Assembly (NCBI RefSeq): GCF_003570725.1
Contig: NZ_QWVS01000028.1
Span: 1 to 64,000 of the forward strand
DNA: 64,000 nucleotides
From: Peribacillus asahii
GTDB taxonomy: Bacteria; Bacillota; Bacilli; Bacillales; DSM-1321
Direction: 5' to 3'
Position numbers and translations under genes: made by a program. Shown piece by piece: positions 1 through 8,549 of the stretch. The stretch's first letter is position 1, and the number at the start of each line of letters is the position of its first letter. Under the pieces are notes generated by a model. That model was not told where the DNA came from. It was given only the letters and a program-made list of their open reading frames with translations, and did not search any database.

Positions 1-13
1 TGTCTTTTGACAT

Positions 14-85
14 AAAAAACTCCTCTGTATGCTTGATTCTGGTTGGCGAACCAAGAATATTTTAGCACCACAGAAGAGTTTTTTT
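14..85. terminator. Long inverted repeat with T-tract, terminator-like
   Basis: The left arm reads AAAAAACTCCTCTGT and the right arm ACAGAAGAGTTTTTTT, separated by a loop of about 40 bases. The loop holds a small hairpin (GGTT-GGCG-AACC). Both strands would end in a T run, so it could be a bidirectional terminator or the edge of a decayed insertion sequence. The window starts here, so the gene it serves is not visible. Confidence 0.4.
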
Positions 86-110
86 AATACCACGCTTTAA
101 GCTTTTTTGA

Positions 111-135
111 ACCCTAGGCCTAGCCTAGGGTTTTC
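111..135 (+). terminator. Palindromic hairpin ACCCTAGG...CCTAGGGT with short T run
   Basis: An 8-bp perfect inverted repeat around a 5-base loop is followed by TTTTC on the plus strand. It may be a weak terminator for a plus-strand gene left of the window. No gene overlaps it. Confidence 0.3.
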
Positions 136-143
136 ATTTCCAC

Positions 144-190
144 AAAAAAATAAAACCCACAATACTTAAAACATAAGCATCCTGGGTTTT
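144..190 (-). terminator. Terminator of the copper operon
   Basis: Read on the minus strand, AAAACCCA and TGGGTTTTATTTTTTT form a stem followed by a T tract. It lies about 20 bases after the stop of the His-rich FixH-like gene and would end the csoR-copZ-copA-fixH-like transcript. Confidence 0.65.
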
Positions 191-212
191 ACACTAGCTC
201 CCTTAGAAGCAA

Positions 213-1073
213 TTATTTAACTTTCACCACAAACGGATACACAGTTACTTTTCCATCTTGTTGAAATTCTGCCCAGATTTTATAAATACCAGGATGCGGA
301 AATTGAGTTTCAAAGATTGGATCTTGTTCATTTAGTGGATGAACATGTAGGTATTCTTCCGCTTGTTCATCTAAAATTACAACGTGACCGATTGCTCCTA
401 AATAAGGCTCAAGTACAGCTTCATAAACATCAAATGTTAATGTCACAGGTTCATTAGCCGTTAAATCCGTTGTCATAAGAGATACTTTGTTTTCATCAAC
501 TGTTTTAGTTAATTCTTTATCAACTTGCAATGAACTATGTGCATGTTCACTCGTTGCAGGATTGCCAACTATAAAAGGAATTGGTTGAACTTCGTATTGT
601 AAGCTCGTTGATTTGATGTCTACAAAAGCTTTATAAGTTCCTTCTTCCAATTTGCTTGTCACTTTAAATTGACCTGGTGCTATTTCTCCAGGGTGTAAAT
701 GATGATACTGTTCTAAATGTTCATCAACGACAATAAGGTGAAGAAGCTTCTCATGATTTATTTCTAAATCTGTTACGGGATTTCCTGAATTATCTTTTAG
801 TGTTAGAAATAGCTGCTTGTTTCCTTCTTTAATTGTTACCTGTATTTCATTCTCTTTACTACTTGTTTCGCCATGTTCGTGATTGTCTTCTTCATGCCGT
901 TGTTCTGTTCCAGCATTAGCATGTGAATTATGTTCTTCGATTTTTTGCCCGGCTACATTTTTCGGGGTATTGTGTTCTACACCCTTATTTACACCAAATA
1001 CTGCCTCATAAACAGCGTACCCCGCAACGACAACGACTAAATATAAAACAGCTGAAAACACCCACTTTTTCAT
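213..1073 (-). CDS. FixH/YtkA-like membrane protein with His-rich linker, copper operon
   Basis: This 286-residue protein has one N-terminal membrane segment (about residues 5-23) and a His/Glu-rich linker (about 33-72). Two YtkA/FixH-like beta-sandwich repeats follow (about 75-170 and 185-286). Each repeat carries an HxHP signature, HLHP near residue 125 and HVHP near 243. The repeats and His clusters suggest an extracytoplasmic metal-binding protein. The start ATG overlaps the copA stop by four bases (ATGA), so the gene is translationally coupled to the Cu exporter. Copper binding or handover at the outer membrane face is inferred from this context; the exact role of these Bacillus proteins is not established. 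Confidence 0.75.
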   Translation of the reverse strand: MKKWVFSAVLYLVVVVAGYAVYEAVFGVNKGVEHNTPKNVAGQKIEEHNSHANAGTEQRHEEDNHEHGETSSKENEIQVTIKEGNKQLFLTLKDNSGNPVTDLEINHEKLLHLIVVDEHLEQYHHLHPGEIAPGQFKVTSKLEEGTYKAFVDIKSTSLQYEVQPIPFIVGNPATSEHAHSSLQVDKELTKTVDENKVSLMTTDLTANEPVTLTFDVYEAVLEPYLGAIGHVVILDEQAEEYLHVHPLNEQDPIFETQFPHPGIYKIWAEFQQDGKVTVYPFVVKVK

Positions 1074-3511
1074 CGGTTTGCTTCCCCTTTACCTGAAAGT
1101 TTCACCCTTTGCAAGCGCAATGCATTTAACACCACTGACACAGAACTAAACGCCATCGCTGCTCCTGCTAACCATGGAGCTAAGAAACCAAACGCAGCAA
1201 TTGGAATTCCTAATGCATTGTAGGCAAACGCCCAAAATAGATTTTGTCTAATATTTCGGATTGTCTTTTTACTCATATAAATCGCATCTGCAATACTACC
1301 TAGATCTCCTCGAATAAGCGTAATATCAGCTGCTTCCATCGCTACATCTGTTCCTGTTCCGATTGCCATTCCAATATGCGCCGTCGCTAATGCTGGAGCA
1401 TCATTAATTCCATCTCCAACCATGGCGACTACTTTCCCTTGAGCTTGAAGTTGTTTCACTGCTTCTGCTTTTCCTTCTGGTAAAACTTCCGCTACAACAT
1501 GATCAATGCCTGCCTCTTTTGCAATCGCCTCGGCTGTGCGTTTGTTATCTCCTGTAATCATGACCACGTCAAGGCCCATATCTTTAAGTCGTTGGACTGC
1601 TTCTTTTGAAGTATCTTTTATTGTATCGGCAACAGCTACTAAACCGGCATATTGATTGTTAATAGCAATAAGCATTGACGTTTTCCCTTTTCCCTCCAAA
1701 TCCTCCATCGTCTTAAGCATATGTTCAATATAAATGTTGTGCTTATTCATTAATTTTCTGGTTCCTGCAACAATAACATGGCCATCTACCTTTGCCTGAA
1801 TCCCATAGCCTGGTATGGATTCAAATTCTTCCACTTCCACAAGTTCAATATTTTTCTCTTTTATCCCCGCAACAATTGCCCGGGCTAGTGGATGCTCTGA
1901 TTGCTTTTCGGCAGCGGCTACTAACGTTAAAAACTGCTGTTCTTCAAAGCCCTCTTCGATTAAAATATCTGTTAAAACCGGGGCGCCATTTGTTACTGTT
2001 CCTGTTTTATCTAACAGGATCGTCGTTAACTGATGGGTCCTTTCTAAATGCTCTCCACCTTTAAAAAGAATACCAAACTCGGCCGCTCTTCCTGTACCTG
2101 CCATAATTGAAGTAGGAGTTGCTAATCCTAAGGCACATGGACAAGCAATCACCAAAACAGCAATTAATTTTTCTAATGCCTCGGCAAAGTTACCAGGAGC
2201 GACCCATATGAACCACACTAAAAAGGTAAGAAAAGCAATTCCTACTACGATTGGAACAAAGATTCCTGAAATATGATCTGCTAATCGCTGAATAGGTGCT
2301 TTTGAACCTTGAGCCTCTTCTACCACTTTAATAATTTGCGCAAGTGCTGTATCACGGCCTACTTTTTTCGCTTTTACTTTTAAGAATCCATTTTTATTGA
2401 TTGTGGCCCCAATCACAGAGTCACCTACTGTTTTATCAATAGGAACACTCTCACCTGTTAACATCGATTCATCTAAAGCTGAACTTCCTTCTACGATTTC
2501 TCCATCTACCGGCACTTTTTCACCCGGCTTTACATAAACGATGTCACCTACTAATACATCTTCTAGTGGAATCTCCCGTTCAACTCCAGCTCTCAACACG
2601 GTTGCTGTTTTTGCTTGGAGACCCATTAGTTTTTTTATGGCCTCTGATGAACGGCCTTTTGCTCTAACTTCAAACAATTTTCCTAAAATGATTAATGTAA
2701 TTAAAACAGCACTTGTTTCATAATAAAGCTCGATCATATGCTCATTGCTGCCAATAGACGCTATAGACAAATATAAACTATAAAAATAGGCAGCCGATGT
2801 TCCTAAAGCAACTAATACATCCATGTTAGCACTTTTATTTCGAAGCGCTTTAAAAGCCCCTATATAAAATTGCTTCCCAACAATGAACTGAACAGGTGTC
2901 GCAAGCGCTAATTGCACCCAAGGATTTAAAAACATTTCTGGTACATACATAAATGACGTAAAGCTAAAGTGACTGACCATCGCCCATAATAATGGTACAG
3001 ATAAGAAAGCCGAAAAAATAAACTTCCCTTTTTGAGTTTCTAACTCTTTTGCTTTAAGATCTTTAATGCTCTCTTTTTGTTCCTCTTTTAAAGTCGCTTG
3101 ATACCCTAACTTTTCAATTCGCTTTACCATATCCGATGTTCCAATTTGTGCTGGGTTATACTCGATAGCGGCGCTCTCTAACGCTAAATTGACCGTCGCT
3201 TTCGTTACACCTTCTAGTTTAGTTAATCCTTTTTCAATTCTAGTCGCACAAGCGGCACAAGTCATGCCGATAATATCCAGCTCAACTTTTTCCTCTATTA
3301 CTTCATAGCCTAAGTCATGGATTTTCTTTTTAAAGTCCTCTATATGAGCTACATTAGGATCATACGTAATAGAAGTTTTCTCCAAAGCAAAATTGACTGT
3401 CGCCTCTTCTACGCCTTCTATTTTTTTAATTCCCTTTTCAATTCGCACAGCACAAGCGGCACAAGTCATGCCTGTTATCGGAAGTACAGTTTCTTTTAAC
3501 TCTTGTGTCAT
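1070..3511 (-). CDS. copA: Copper-exporting P1B-type ATPase CopA
   Basis: A full-length P1B-1 ATPase of about 813 residues that pumps Cu(I) out of the cytosol. It has two N-terminal heavy-metal-associated domains, each with GMTCAAC (near residues 15 and 84). The membrane CPC motif (ACPCALG), the phosphorylation motif DKTGT, the SEHP motif and the hinge GDGINDAP are all present. An upstream GTG is in frame, but AGGAGG sits seven bases before the ATG at 3511, which is therefore the better start. It follows copZ, with a hairpin and a candidate CsoR box between them, and overlaps the FixH-like gene by four bases. Confidence 0.95.
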   Translation of the reverse strand: MTQELKETVLPITGMTCAACAVRIEKGIKKIEGVEEATVNFALEKTSITYDPNVAHIEDFKKKIHDLGYEVIEEKVELDIIGMTCAACATRIEKGLTKLEGVTKATVNLALESAAIEYNPAQIGTSDMVKRIEKLGYQATLKEEQKESIKDLKAKELETQKGKFIFSAFLSVPLLWAMVSHFSFTSFMYVPEMFLNPWVQLALATPVQFIVGKQFYIGAFKALRNKSANMDVLVALGTSAAYFYSLYLSIASIGSNEHMIELYYETSAVLITLIILGKLFEVRAKGRSSEAIKKLMGLQAKTATVLRAGVEREIPLEDVLVGDIVYVKPGEKVPVDGEIVEGSSALDESMLTGESVPIDKTVGDSVIGATINKNGFLKVKAKKVGRDTALAQIIKVVEEAQGSKAPIQRLADHISGIFVPIVVGIAFLTFLVWFIWVAPGNFAEALEKLIAVLVIACPCALGLATPTSIMAGTGRAAEFGILFKGGEHLERTHQLTTILLDKTGTVTNGAPVLTDILIEEGFEEQQFLTLVAAAEKQSEHPLARAIVAGIKEKNIELVEVEEFESIPGYGIQAKVDGHVIVAGTRKLMNKHNIYIEHMLKTMEDLEGKGKTSMLIAINNQYAGLVAVADTIKDTSKEAVQRLKDMGLDVVMITGDNKRTAEAIAKEAGIDHVVAEVLPEGKAEAVKQLQAQGKVVAMVGDGINDAPALATAHIGMAIGTGTDVAMEAADITLIRGDLGSIADAIYMSKKTIRNIRQNLFWAFAYNALGIPIAAFGFLAPWLAGAAMAFSSVSVVLNALRLQRVKLSGKGEANR

Positions 3512-3526
3512 TTTCACCCCTCCTAA

Positions 3527-3543
3527 ATACCCCTACAAGGTAT
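3527..3543 (-). promoter_or_regulatory. Candidate CsoR operator in front of copA
   Basis: On the minus strand the site reads ATACCTTGTAGGGGTAT, with ATAC/GTAT ends around a G run. The same 17-base layout occurs before csoR at 4192-4208. It lies just before the copA ribosome binding site and suggests an internal Cu-responsive operator. Confidence 0.5.
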
Positions 3544-3560
3544 GTTTTTTATTAAAAAGA

Positions 3561-3588
3561 ATACGTGCATTTTTGTTTATGCACGTAT
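3561..3588 (-). terminator. Hairpin between copZ and copA
   Basis: ATACGTGCA and TGCACGTAT form a 9-bp perfect stem around a 10-base loop, followed on the minus strand by TCTTTTT. It can act as a partial terminator that lowers copA expression relative to csoR-copZ, or as a processing site. Confidence 0.5.
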
Positions 3589-3600
3589 ATAAAATTCACA

Positions 3601-3807
3601 TTATGCTACATCATAGCCTTGATCATCAATTGTTTCTTTTATAGTCTCTAATGAAACCACTGATGAATCAAACTCTACATCTACTTTCCCTTCACTTAAA
3701 TGAACGTTTACACTGGATACTCCGTTCAGTTTACCGACAGCACCCTCAACTGCATTAACACAGTGTCCACAAAACATTCCGCTTACAAGTAACGTTACTT
3801 TTTCCAT
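3601..3807 (-). CDS. copZ: Copper chaperone CopZ
   Basis: A single 68-residue heavy-metal-associated domain with the Cu(I)-binding motif MFCGHC at residues 11-16. Length and fold pattern match CopZ, which hands Cu(I) to the N-terminal domains of CopA. It lies 14 bases after csoR in the same direction. The usual Thr of the MTCGHC motif is Phe here, a small departure that keeps both cysteines. Confidence 0.92.
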   Translation of the reverse strand: MEKVTLLVSGMFCGHCVNAVEGAVGKLNGVSSVNVHLSEGKVDVEFDSSVVSLETIKETIDDQGYDVA

Positions 3808-3821
3808 ATTATGTTCGCTCC

Positions 3822-4163
3822 TTATTTTTTCATTAATCTTTGAATAGTAACCAACAGTTCATCTACTACTTCTAAATCCCCTTCTTGAATCCGCTCTGTT
3901 ACACAGCTCTTCAAGTGATTTTCTAATAAAACTTTGGAAAAACTATTTAGTGCAGATTGTATCGCTGAAACTTGAGTAATTACATCATCACAATAAGTAT
4001 CTTTTTCAATGAGGCCTTTCACCCCGCGAATTTGACCTTCTATTCTATTTAGACGATTAATTAAACTCTTCTTTACCTTTTCAGAATGATGACTTACCCT
4101 CTCAGAGTGATTCAAGTAACATGGTTCAATTTCTAATAGGTCCTCTTGGTTTTCACGATCCAC
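3822..4163 (-). CDS. csoR: Copper-sensing repressor CsoR
   Basis: A 113-residue all-helical CsoR/RcnR-family repressor. The Cu(I) ligand set Cys-His-Cys is visible: Cys in TYCDDV, then His and Cys in ENHLKSC. This assigns it to the copper-sensing branch rather than the nickel or formaldehyde branches. The start is GTG, preceded by a GGGGGG-rich ribosome binding site. It heads the operon csoR-copZ-copA-fixH-like and probably represses its own promoter through the box at 4192-4208. Confidence 0.92.
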   Translation of the reverse strand: MDRENQEDLLEIEPCYLNHSERVSHHSEKVKKSLINRLNRIEGQIRGVKGLIEKDTYCDDVITQVSAIQSALNSFSKVLLENHLKSCVTERIQEGDLEVVDELLVTIQRLMKK

Positions 4164-4191
4164 CTATAGCACCCCCCACTTATAATATACT

Positions 4192-4208
4192 ATACCCCCC
4201 TAATGTAT
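4192..4208 (-). promoter_or_regulatory. Candidate CsoR operator before csoR
   Basis: Plus strand ATACCCCCCTAATGTAT; on the minus strand ATACATTAGGGGGGTAT. It shares length, ATAC/GTAT ends and G run with the site at 3527-3543. It lies about 30 bases before the csoR start, beside an AT-rich -10-like stretch. Confidence 0.55.
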
Positions 4209-4283
4209 GCTACATATTTTTTAAAAAAGTATCCATTTTTTTCTACTCTTAAAATGGATACACATATTTTAGATATCGCTAAT

Positions 4284-5051
4284 CTACATCATCAGAACTA
4301 ATTGAATAACTAATTGCAGATCCATTAAGTAATGTGCCAACATAATAGGAATTAGTCTCTTTGTTTTCATATATATAAATCCTAATGCAAGGGCAAGTGG
4401 AATGAACGATAAAAATCTCCATAACATATAAGGTATATCAAATACTAAAGGCAAGGCAACATGTTGAAAGGCAAGGGCCAAACCAGCCAGAATAATGGCT
4501 AGCCACTGTTTTCCTGTAATGGCATGGAGACGTGGAAGAGCATATCCAATATAAGTAGGGGTTTCAACCAGCCCGTTTGTTAAAGGGAACAGAATCAATG
4601 CAAGGACTAGTGCCCATACAGGGATTTCTTGAAACATCGTCGTAGGCAGACTAAATGTACCAAATAACAGATAACCGGCTGCATATAATGATACACCACC
4701 CAAAATAAAGCCTACTAACACTAGCCATAATGTTTCTACAGCATATTTCCCTTGACTCCCCTTTTGATAATTGAACATACTCTTATATGGAATTCCGTCT
4801 TTTCTTAAAAAAGACCTTAGAATAAAATACGTTGCGATGTTAGCTAATATCGCTTGGAATGGCCACCACTTTTCTGCAGCTTTTAAAGGTGTTTCACTTC
4901 CTAATAAGGAGAATAGACCAACAAAAACAGCTCCAAATACAATAAATAATAATGTACGCATCATTAATGAAAAGAAAACTCGATAATTCCAATTCGAATC
5001 TGTTGGTCGTGTCAAATGAAGGCCATTTTTCTGTAAATCGATATTGTCCAT
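4284..5051 (-). CDS. CPBP-family intramembrane protease-like protein
   Basis: A 255-residue protein with about seven membrane segments. The C-terminal half shows CPBP (CaaX protease and bacteriocin-processing) motifs in reduced form: ETPTYIGY in place of EExxxR, then FQH, and a late H-Y-L-M-D. The first acidic pair is degenerate, so activity is less certain than for its neighbour. In Bacillus such proteins are linked to peptide processing or self-immunity. It lies in tandem with a second CPBP gene 111 bases upstream. The substrate is unknown. Confidence 0.7.
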   Translation of the reverse strand: MDNIDLQKNGLHLTRPTDSNWNYRVFFSLMMRTLLFIVFGAVFVGLFSLLGSETPLKAAEKWWPFQAILANIATYFILRSFLRKDGIPYKSMFNYQKGSQGKYAVETLWLVLVGFILGGVSLYAAGYLLFGTFSLPTTMFQEIPVWALVLALILFPLTNGLVETPTYIGYALPRLHAITGKQWLAIILAGLALAFQHVALPLVFDIPYMLWRFLSFIPLALALGFIYMKTKRLIPIMLAHYLMDLQLVIQLVLMM

Positions 5052-5162
5052 AACTCCACCTCATTTATTTTAAACATAGTACGCACTTCAAAATGGATAT
5101 GAACAGTTAACCAGTTTATGCTAATTATTCATTATTTAAGATAGAAGGAACTAGTTAAATCA

Positions 5163-5948
5163 TCATAATAAAAACCAAATATTCGTTATAATTGTTGTAG
5201 TAATGTGTAAGGCAGCGTGTGAAATCATTGCAATCTCGAGGCCTTTTTTCCAATATAACCAGCCAAATACAATTCCAGCAATTCCATTAAGAAGCAGCAT
5301 TCGAGTTAAAATAAGTGGTGTTAATGGAGCAGCTAACATATTAATGCCTAAATGACCTAATGCAAATAAGATGGAACTGATGATAATACTAATCCAGAAT
5401 ATTGCTGCAGAAGGGGCTGATTTTGACCGTTGAAAAACTTTCCACATTATCCAAATAAGCAAGGACATAAGTCCCCATCTGAGTAATAGTTCCTCGACTA
5501 TCCCACCGTAGAATATTCCGTTTAACGTGTTTACAACATTTCTTGATTCTACACTCATTTTTAAGGTTTCCGGTAGATATGGTTGAAATATCAGTTCAAA
5601 GCTAAAGAAAATAGCAGATACAATAACTCCTAGAATAATTCCAATGGGAAGATTGGATTTAAACGTTTTCCATATGCTTTTATTCTCTTGCATATGGTGA
5701 TATAAATATGAATCCAGCTTTAATCTTGGAGCTGTCAGCTGACCAACTATAATCGCAATAATTAAAAGAATCATTGGATTGATCAAAGAACTAATAACAA
5801 GCACTTCAAAAGGAAGGTCAGGTACATTCGGAAGTGATTGTAACTGTTCCTCCAATAACGGAATCATAGCGGGCACTAAAAATCCGATTCCTATAAGACC
5901 TATACATAAAAAGGCCAAAAATGTTTTCTGAAATATCCAATTTTTCAC
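5163..5948 (-). CDS. CPBP-family intramembrane metalloprotease
   Basis: A 261-residue membrane protein with the complete CPBP signature: EELLLRWG (EExxxR) near residue 150, then FALGH, and HAALH near the C-terminus. These supply the Glu and His residues of the glutamate-type intramembrane protease site. There are about seven to eight membrane segments. It is in tandem with the more degenerate CPBP gene downstream, so the two may be transcribed together. No bacteriocin gene is visible next to them. Confidence 0.8.
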   Translation of the reverse strand: MKNWIFQKTFLAFLCIGLIGIGFLVPAMIPLLEEQLQSLPNVPDLPFEVLVISSLINPMILLIIAIIVGQLTAPRLKLDSYLYHHMQENKSIWKTFKSNLPIGIILGVIVSAIFFSFELIFQPYLPETLKMSVESRNVVNTLNGIFYGGIVEELLLRWGLMSLLIWIMWKVFQRSKSAPSAAIFWISIIISSILFALGHLGINMLAAPLTPLILTRMLLLNGIAGIVFGWLYWKKGLEIAMISHAALHITTTIITNIWFLL

Positions 5949-6070
5949 AGCCTATTCCTCCTCTAACTTTATTACTATGACGTTTAGCACTATCCATTCG
6001 TTCACTACAAAGATATTTTTCTTTTATCTTGTATGAAGAGACTTCTAAATAATTAAAATCTGAACAAATA

Positions 6071-6112
6071 AAATAACCTCAGCTCCATAAAATACAGAGC
6101 TAAGGTTTGAAT
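6071..6112 (-). terminator. Terminator overlapping the stop of the flavoprotein gene
   Basis: On the minus strand AACCTTAGCTC and GAGCTGAGGTTATTTT form a strong stem and T run. The stem includes the TAG stop of the thioredoxin-reductase-like gene. Confidence 0.7.
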
Positions 6113-7068
6113 TTAGAAATAAACTTATGTTTCGAAGTTTGCTCATTTGTTAATAGTAACGATAAATACTTAGCAACGATTGCTGCCTGTCCATTTGATG
6201 AAGCTATACTCGAAAATAAAGGATTTGTACAAATATCTCCAATAGCATAAATAGCACTGTTGCTTGTTTGACCTATACGGTCGGTCACAATCAATTCATT
6301 CTCCGCTACTTTAACAAGACTTTTCACAAGCTCACTGTTTGGTTTACTTCCTATCCTTAGGAAAACAGCATCTACCTTCAAAGAAAACGCTTTCTCTTTG
6401 TTATTTAACAAATCGATTGAGGTCACACACTGTTCTCCATGGATAGAGGTCACTCGAGTATTTGTGATTATTTTTATATTCTCTTTCTTGGTTACGATAT
6501 CCACATATTGACTTCTTGCCTTAAAGTTTTCAGATCGGTGAATCAAGTAAACTGCAGCGTCTGCATCCGCTAAAAGAATAGCCCCCTCTAAAGCTCGATC
6601 TCCTCCTCCTACAACGGCTACGACTTTATTTTTAAATCGATATCTATCCGCCGTCGCAGAGTAAACTTCTCCTCTAGCAATCATCTCCCTTTCTCCCGGA
6701 ACTTCCAGCAACTTTGGTCCTGACCCCATCGCTAAAACTAAATAATGAAAGTGAAGTTTTTCTATCTTATTCTCCTGTTGAATTTTAAGAGTTTTTGATG
6801 AAGCATCGATGGATAAAATCTTTGTATGTAATCTATATAAGCATCCTGCATTATGAAAATAAGCGGCAAATTCCTGTTGCATTACCTTTCCGTTTTTAGC
6901 ATATAAGCCTGGATAATCTATAATTTCATTATGAATTTGAGTTAATTGTCCACCTAACTTCTCTTCTTTTTCGAGAAGAAGATGATCAACCCCCAGCCTC
7001 TTACACCATATTGCTGCTGACATTCCTGCCGGCCCTCCTCCAATAATGATAACATCAATATGTTTCAT
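6100..7068 (-). CDS. Thioredoxin-reductase-like FAD/NAD(P)H oxidoreductase lacking the CxxC pair
   Basis: About 322 residues with an N-terminal FAD motif (GGGPAGMSAA), an NAD(P)H motif (VGGGDRALEGA) and the C-terminal FAD motif YAIGDI. The layout is that of thioredoxin reductase. However, the segment that normally holds CATC just before the NADPH motif reads YSATADRY, so both redox cysteines are missing. It is therefore unlikely to reduce thioredoxin; ferredoxin/flavodoxin-NADP reductase-type or other electron transfer is possible. The ATG at 7068 has GGTGGAG before it and overlaps the upstream stop as ATGA. The longer start at 7083 is less likely. Confidence 0.8.
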   Translation of the reverse strand: MKHIDVIIIGGGPAGMSAAIWCKRLGVDHLLLEKEEKLGGQLTQIHNEIIDYPGLYAKNGKVMQQEFAAYFHNAGCLYRLHTKILSIDASSKTLKIQQENKIEKLHFHYLVLAMGSGPKLLEVPGEREMIARGEVYSATADRYRFKNKVVAVVGGGDRALEGAILLADADAAVYLIHRSENFKARSQYVDIVTKKENIKIITNTRVTSIHGEQCVTSIDLLNNKEKAFSLKVDAVFLRIGSKPNSELVKSLVKVAENELIVTDRIGQTSNSAIYAIGDICTNPLFSSIASSNGQAAIVAKYLSLLLTNEQTSKHKFISKFKP

Positions 7069-7613
7069 GAAATCTCCACCCAAGCTTCTGTTTGCAGGAA
7101 CCTTTCAAATTCTAACCAATTTCCAATTCTAGGAACTTCAATATTTCTGTTGTAAGGATAATCCATAGCGACGGCAAGCCTTCCAGTCGCAGCAAATTCT
7201 TTTAAATTATGCGGGGCATCATCAAATAACAGGTCACCGACAATCATGTTTTTTCGATGAGTAAAAATCATGTTATGCTTCCCTATAAAAGGAAGATGTT
7301 TTTCCACCCATATTTCCTTCTCGGCAAAGGCACTGGAAACACTGCTCGTTACGATTAAAATTTCATAATCTTTGCATAATCTTTTTAAAACTTCTACTGC
7401 ATGCGGAAGCGGCTTTAAACGACTAAATAAACCTGGTTCTTTCAAATAATCATATATTTTTATTCCACATTCAGGTTTTACATACTTCTCAGAATTCCAG
7501 CACTTTAACCGATCAACCGTCAAATTATCATCATAGTCTTTATTATATCGATCATGCCAATCTGACATTAAATCACATATGACAGAATCCATATCAATTA
7601 GTAATGTTCGCAT
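7065..7613 (-). CDS. 5'(3')-deoxyribonucleotidase (HAD family)
   Basis: About 182 residues, with the HAD nucleophile motif LLIDMDSV (Asp-x-Asp) at the N-terminus, TSS as motif II and FDDAPHN as motif III/IV. The pattern LKPLPHAVEVLKRL is typical of the NT5C/YorS-like group, which removes phosphate from (deoxy)ribonucleoside monophosphates. The ATG at 7613 follows GAGGGGAG at good spacing; an earlier in-frame start adds 14 residues without family support. The stop overlaps the next start (ATGA), so the nucleotidase and flavoprotein are made together, next to folE. Confidence 0.8.
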   Translation of the reverse strand: MRTLLIDMDSVICDLMSDWHDRYNKDYDDNLTVDRLKCWNSEKYVKPECGIKIYDYLKEPGLFSRLKPLPHAVEVLKRLCKDYEILIVTSSVSSAFAEKEIWVEKHLPFIGKHNMIFTHRKNMIVGDLLFDDAPHNLKEFAATGRLAVAMDYPYNRNIEVPRIGNWLEFERFLQTEAWVEIS

Positions 7614-7637
7614 GAAACTGCTCCCCTCTTTTACTAA

Positions 7638-7676
7638 TAAAAAGGCGTACCCCAATTTAATTTAGGTTACGCCTTT
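7638..7676 (-). terminator. Terminator after folE
   Basis: On the minus strand AAAAGGCGTA and TACGCCTTTTT form a stem with a T tract, eight bases after the folE stop. It separates folE from the nucleotidase gene. Confidence 0.75.
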
Positions 7677-7683
7677 TCTGTTC

Positions 7684-8337
7684 CTATAAAACACTAGGTC
7701 TTTGAAGAATCGATAAAAACTCTGCACGTGTCTCGGATCTATCAGCAAATATTCCGCGAACAGATGATGTTGCAGTCGAAGCATTCGACTTTTTGATTCC
7801 TCTGCCACACATACACATATGCTTGGCTTCGATTACTACCATCGTGCCTTTAGGTTGTAAAATTTCTTCAATGGCCTCTGCAATTTCGGTTGTTAATCGT
7901 TCTTGAACCTGAAATCTCTTCGCATATCCTTCCACCATACGAGCAATCTTCGATAACCCAGTAATTTTTTCATTAGGGATATATCCTACATGGGCTACAC
8001 CAAAAAAAGGAGCAAAGTGATGTTCGCACATCGAATAAAATTCAATATCTCTTACTAAAACTAACTCCTGATGATTTACATCAAAAGTCTTTAACAAATG
8101 AGCTTTAGGATCTTCTCTATAGCCCTCTGTATATTCTAAAAATGCCTTTAATACTCTATATGGAGTTTCTATAAGACCGTCTCGATTAGGATCATCACCG
8201 CAGAGCTCAATTAATCCTTTAACCGCTTCCATAAAATGTTGAGATTGATCAATTTTTCTATGTATTTCAGTAGCATCATCTTGCTCAAATATATCCGGGA
8301 ATTTTTGAGCAATTAATTTTTGTTCATTGAAAGACAT
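7684..8337 (-). CDS. folE: GTP cyclohydrolase I
   Basis: A 217-residue FolE-I that opens GTP to dihydroneopterin triphosphate at the start of tetrahydrofolate synthesis. The catalytic zinc motif is clear ([12 protein letters not shown]), as is the second Cys/His segment (MCMCGRG). The C-terminal arginine-rich turn is typical. It is a little longer at the N-terminus than the core enzyme (about 190 residues). No other folate genes are adjacent, so this may be a stand-alone copy. The upstream leader holds a 13-bp perfect inverted repeat of unknown role. Confidence 0.93.
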   Translation of the reverse strand: MSFNEQKLIAQKFPDIFEQDDATEIHRKIDQSQHFMEAVKGLIELCGDDPNRDGLIETPYRVLKAFLEYTEGYREDPKAHLLKTFDVNHQELVLVRDIEFYSMCEHHFAPFFGVAHVGYIPNEKITGLSKIARMVEGYAKRFQVQERLTTEIAEAIEEILQPKGTMVVIEAKHMCMCGRGIKKSNASTATSSVRGIFADRSETRAEFLSILQRPSVL

Positions 8338-8363
8338 TTTCTTAAGTACCTCTCTTTTATTCT

Positions 8364-8418
8364 GGCTATGTTATATAACCTCGTTAATCCGAAATCAACA
8401 GCGTCATATAACATAGCC
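8364..8418. repeat. 13-bp perfect inverted repeat in the folE leader
   Basis: GGCTATGTTATAT at 8364-8376 and its exact complement at 8406-8418 flank a 29-base loop. The second arm lies close to the folE ribosome binding site, so the structure would form in the 5' leader RNA. No T tract follows on the minus strand, so it is not an ordinary terminator. A short solo insertion element is the other reading. Confidence 0.55.
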
Positions 8419-8549
8419 TTTATTTGAAATATATACAAGGAATCGATATCCTCGCTATCTACTAACATTAGCTAATCATAAATAATTAAAAGAAGAATGT
8501 AAAGGTAGTATGCATTGATTCTTTCTATAATTAATTAGTATTAATTAAG

